Assembly (NCBI GenBank): GCA_030522415.1
Contig: CM060107.1
Location: 21,550,071-21,614,070, forward strand
Direction: 5' to 3'
DNA length: 64,000 nucleotides
Source: Channallabes apus
Taxonomy: Eukaryota > Chordata > Actinopteri > Siluriformes > Clariidae
The translations under genes were made by a program, and so were the position numbers. The stretch's first letter is position 1, and each line of letters starts with the position of its first letter. This document shows positions 60,466 to 64,000 of this stretch, piece after piece. The notes under the pieces were generated by a model. That model worked only from the letters and a program-made list of their open reading frames with translations, made no database searches and had not been told where the DNA came from.

Positions 60466-63434
60466 TATATTTATGTGGCTATATCTAGGTGGATTATTTA
60501 TTAAAATGACATTTTTTCGTTGTCTTTATAGTTTTTCGTTATATTTCAAGCTATCAAAGAAGTTCACTGACCTAAATCAGAGCATACTGGGAGGTGATCA
60601 TATGTGAACCGGCTGCTGTGTGTGTGTAACTCAGCTCTCTGAGCGTGGTGTTACGTTGCCGCCAGGTTTTTGATGCTGGATCAGGCTACACTGCAGATCA
60701 AAGGCTATCGTGATCTAAGAAGTAATGCCATGCTCTGATCGTGTCCCGAAATATGTCTCGCTAATTTGTCCTTCACATCTAGTGCGTCCTCTGGACACTT
60801 GACCAAGAGGTTAGGAGGTTTAGCTTCAAAGGGTGTAACAGCCATGATACTTTAGGCTGTAAAGCATCATTACATAGGTCTGCTTTAATAATCTTGTGTT
60901 GGGCAAATACTGAATAAAACACAGTAAATATTAAAAAGCATAAAGAGGTGTATTTGTATTTGCAGTGCAGTTTAAAGTCAATATTGGAGCAGACACTGGC
61001 ATTATAATTATCACATGAATGGAAATTAGTATCCCTGTATGACTTTCATGTTTACTTTCTGGGCTTGCAGAAAAGGTGTTTGGAGAAGTGCTTTGAGAAT
61101 ATATGACTCCAAGGTCACTCATCTGTGTGAAACAGGAAAGTGTCATTATTTGTGTGTGTGCTAAAGGTTGGGTTGTAAGCGGAAATGCCTCCCAAAGCTC
61201 ATATCTAATAGATAAGCCTATCCCACAAGGTTGCTCTCAGATCCTTGGAGTCATAACTTTACATGCCCTTCTGACTCACCACTTTATGTGGATGGCTGAT
61301 TAATAAAACATTAAATTTTATGAGTGAGTTAGTTTCTTAATATATAAAAGCAAATCCAACATTCTGAAAGGAGATGTAAAAACATATAGCTACTACTAAA
61401 CATGCTTGTATATATCAGATTATCATATTGTTAAGGATTGAAAAGAACATAAAAATATATATTTTCAATTCTTATCAATATGGTTCAATAATAAAGCTGT
61501 AGATTTCTCACACAATCCTTAATCAAAGTTTAACAAAGTTTCTATAAGAAAGACAGTTTTTCTTGGCCGTTCTTTTTTTGACCCATTCAATGTTTTACAA
61601 CAGTTGATGGTTTAGGTTCTGGTTTCTTCACTACAAACTTATGAGTCACAAGGGGGCTTTTAGACTGTAGCAAGCCAGGCGTACAAACATTCAGACATCG
61701 GCAGTGATGTAAACTCAAGCCTGGGATATATTGTTTCCCAAACAAGCCAAAATTGCTTCCACCAAACTACCATCATGTGGGAACGCATGACGCTTACAAG
61801 CTGTAATTAAGACATCCGATTTCGTCAGTTACATGTTACAGCTATTCAAGCTAGTAAACAGTCTGGGTGAGTGTTTCATTAGTTGGCTTATGGTTTTTTT
61901 TGCTGCTGAGGCAGACTACAGCTGCTCTGTCTATTGGACAGGAAAAGTCTGCTGGGATTCTAACTAATGTTTATTCATATTTCATATTCAGACACAGAGC
62001 AATATTAGGGTTTCTGAATGATTGAGAGGATTGGGATATCTTTAGGAAGCTGATGTCAGATCATCAGAAAATGTAGGTAACGCACAGGAAAAGATCAGGT
62101 GACCAAATACCAGTCACACCTAAACACGTACTTTTCCTATTAAAGCACAAAAATGACAAAAATGTGACCTGTGTGTTGTTTCAAGTGAAATAACAAAGGG
62201 TATGTTGCGTAAATGCGTTACTCAGGGTCATGTGACCATATATGATTACTCATGGTGTGTAGGCCAATTGTTGATTTTTAATTCACGATTTTCTTCCAGT
62301 GACTGGCAAATCAGGCAAATTTTTCATTTTCTTTTTACTCAGCCTCAGTTCCCATGCTTCGATGCACACAATGAATGCGCGACTTTAATAGACTATTATG
62401 GAACACAATGTTGGAAAGAGAACACTTCTCATGTCTATCAGTGCCTCTATTTCAGCTGAAATTACCCACTGGAATCCAGTGAATGTGGCATCTCAGACAC
62501 TGTTCACTAAGCACGAGGAGCGCTAAGGCTCGTGCTGCACCCGATAAAGAAGTAAATCATGTGGTCTGAAGAATGAAGCCATCTGCAGCTGTCTTTAGAA
62601 GTCTTGGAGGGAAGGAAGGAGGGGAGAGGGAGAGGAAGCAAAGAGAAAAGCAGATCATATGAATAGCAAGACATATGTTTAGCAGTCTGTGGGTCAATGT
62701 TAGCTGACAGTGTTGTTCACTGTCTGCTTTGTCTATCCCGGTTCCTGTCTGCTCTTTATACAGAGAGACAGATGGAGAGGTACAGACAGAGATGTTGTGG
62801 GTGTGACATCATCTGAAAAAAAAAAGTCATATTTTTATAGTTGATATCATTTTCAAACTGTACTATAGAAAAAAAAACATGAAGCTGAAACAAAGGTTGA
62901 CTTGCTTGGATTTATCAGAGAACAAACCACTGGAGGAAGCAACATTGAAAAAAGCTGAGGATAGAATAGAAATACTGTATTTATTTGTGTCTGTGAGGCA
63001 AGGATTAAATATTGCTATATTGCGGCAAATATCGAGGTGTGTACCTTACATGGTTGCTGATCCAGTCACAAAATTGGAGATAAATGTCTGCAATAAAACC
63101 ACCAGCTGGACTCGTTTCCAGACATGGCTCAGTTTTTAATGAGGAAGAGGTGGGGTTATTGGGCCTCCAAACTCAATTTACTCTCAGTCTTAAGCTCTTT
63201 TTCTGTCTTTCTTTTTTTTGTTTTAGTTCAGATACAACTGTTTCAAATTATAAAGCACTTAAGAAAAAAGGGGGTGAAAAGAACAAGCCAAAAGCCAGAG
63301 CATATTGAATAATAGGTTATACAGTAGTTATTCTTTTCTTAATTCTATGTATAAAATACCTAGCTATAAAACAAATAAATTGTAAAATACTACATTATAT
63401 TAATATATTACATGACAAATTTTTGCCTTCATTA
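60466..63434. other. no gene seen
   Basis: Intergenic DNA. Open frames at 62202-62459, 62879-63139 and 63084-63312 lack domains, codon bias or splice context. A purine-rich patch lies at 62606-62650. Confidence 0.45.
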
Positions 63435-63605
63435 GAGTCTCCTGAGCGGCGCAACAGAAAAGCTTTTCCCATATCGCTTGCATCCCAGAGACGCCACAAT
63501 CATGCATGGTCAAGGGATCAAACTTGGATGTGTTCTCTGGATTTGAGGGATGGAATACTCTCTTTTTCCCCAGTCAATTTCATCAATGTTACCTAATCCT
63601 AAACA
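63435..63605. repeat. possible old tRNA-derived repeat
   Basis: GTCTCCTGAGCGGCGCAACA resembles the A-box head of SINEs with a CTCCYGAGTGGCGCAGYGG start. The B-box is not clear. Weak call. Confidence 0.3.
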
Positions 63606-64000
63606 TCTGTGAGCACATGTGTACAGAGTGTGGTAGATAGAGCTTTGCTCTACATCCTAGCCTTCACAATATTGTAGAGTGGAGTAGAGTTGGCTGGTGG
63701 ATGAGAATCACTAGGTGACCAAAATGGGGATTATTGATCCTTTAATCACATCATTATTTAGTTTTCTAAGACACTTGGCTGATTATTTCTTAAATAAAAG
63801 ACAAGCCAATTCACAAATTGATTTAATCCAAAAGAAATTGTATTGTTTACTGTAGTGGTGTGCAAATCAGTGCTTTTTTCCTATTAACACTGTTGTTTTG
63901 GCTTATTTTGAAAGACGATCCAGTTCCCAATTTTAGGTCTTTAGTTTCTTCAAGTAGTTTATAACACATAATTAGTGTTGTACAATAGTTCAGTGTAGTG

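Noticed and set aside
62879..63139. Lys/Leu-rich 86-codon frame (MKLKQRLTCLDLSEN)
   Set aside because: Considered as an exon of a small gene, but it has no recognisable domain, AT-biased codons and no convincing splice signals.

Overview
The window is vertebrate nuclear DNA, almost certainly from a teleost fish. Genes are split by GT-AG introns. Intergenic DNA is AT-rich and crowded with Tc1/mariner and hAT DNA transposons, tRNA-derived SINEs, LINE 3' ends and long microsatellites. The transposon and SINE mix would fit an ostariophysan such as a catfish, but I cannot fix the species from sequence alone.

Three protein-coding genes can be reconstructed exon by exon. (1) On the minus strand at the left edge lie the first six coding exons (258 codons) of a carnitine O-palmitoyltransferase 1 gene of CPT1A type (1330-5923). 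A likely untranslated first exon and promoter sit near 13.77-13.9 kb. The catalytic part lies beyond the window. (2) On the plus strand, nap1l4 (nucleosome assembly protein 1-like 4) runs from a CCAAT-containing promoter near 24.3 kb through 13 coding exons (26058-38967) to a 363-aa product. (3) On the plus strand, phlda2 (small PH-domain protein) has one coding exon (58109-58528), a TATA promoter, a spliced 3'UTR and a poly(A) signal. NAP1L4 followed by PHLDA2 in the same orientation is also the arrangement in the human 11p15.5 imprinted cluster, so this is a conserved micro-synteny block with a divergently oriented cpt1 gene on its left.

Layout: 0-6 kb cpt1a coding exons and introns; 6-13.9 kb its long first intron with a pogo/Tigger-like element, a hAT derivative, a SINE fragment and an unusual 243-bp MITE; 14-18.5 kb a nested Tc1 graveyard with one nearly complete Tc1 element (15211-16832); 18.8-22.4 kb a damaged non-LTR retrotransposon with restriction-like endonuclease (R2/R4/HERO type), bracketed by 73-bp direct repeats; 22.4-24.2 kb SINEs; 24.2-42 kb nap1l4, whose introns carry two hAT derivatives with perfect 8-bp target duplications; 42-57.8 kb gene-poor DNA with mariner relics, LINE tails, palindromes and a local duplication; 57.8-59.3 kb phlda2; 59.3-64 kb mostly featureless sequence with one mariner relic.

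I found no sign of a new multi-gene system. The items most worth a second look are the hAT derivatives that still carry a BED-finger first exon, the palindromic MITE in cpt1a intron 1, the direct repeats around the RLE LINE, the unusual lysine/glycine-rich N-terminus of the NAP1L4 protein, and two long near-perfect palindromes.
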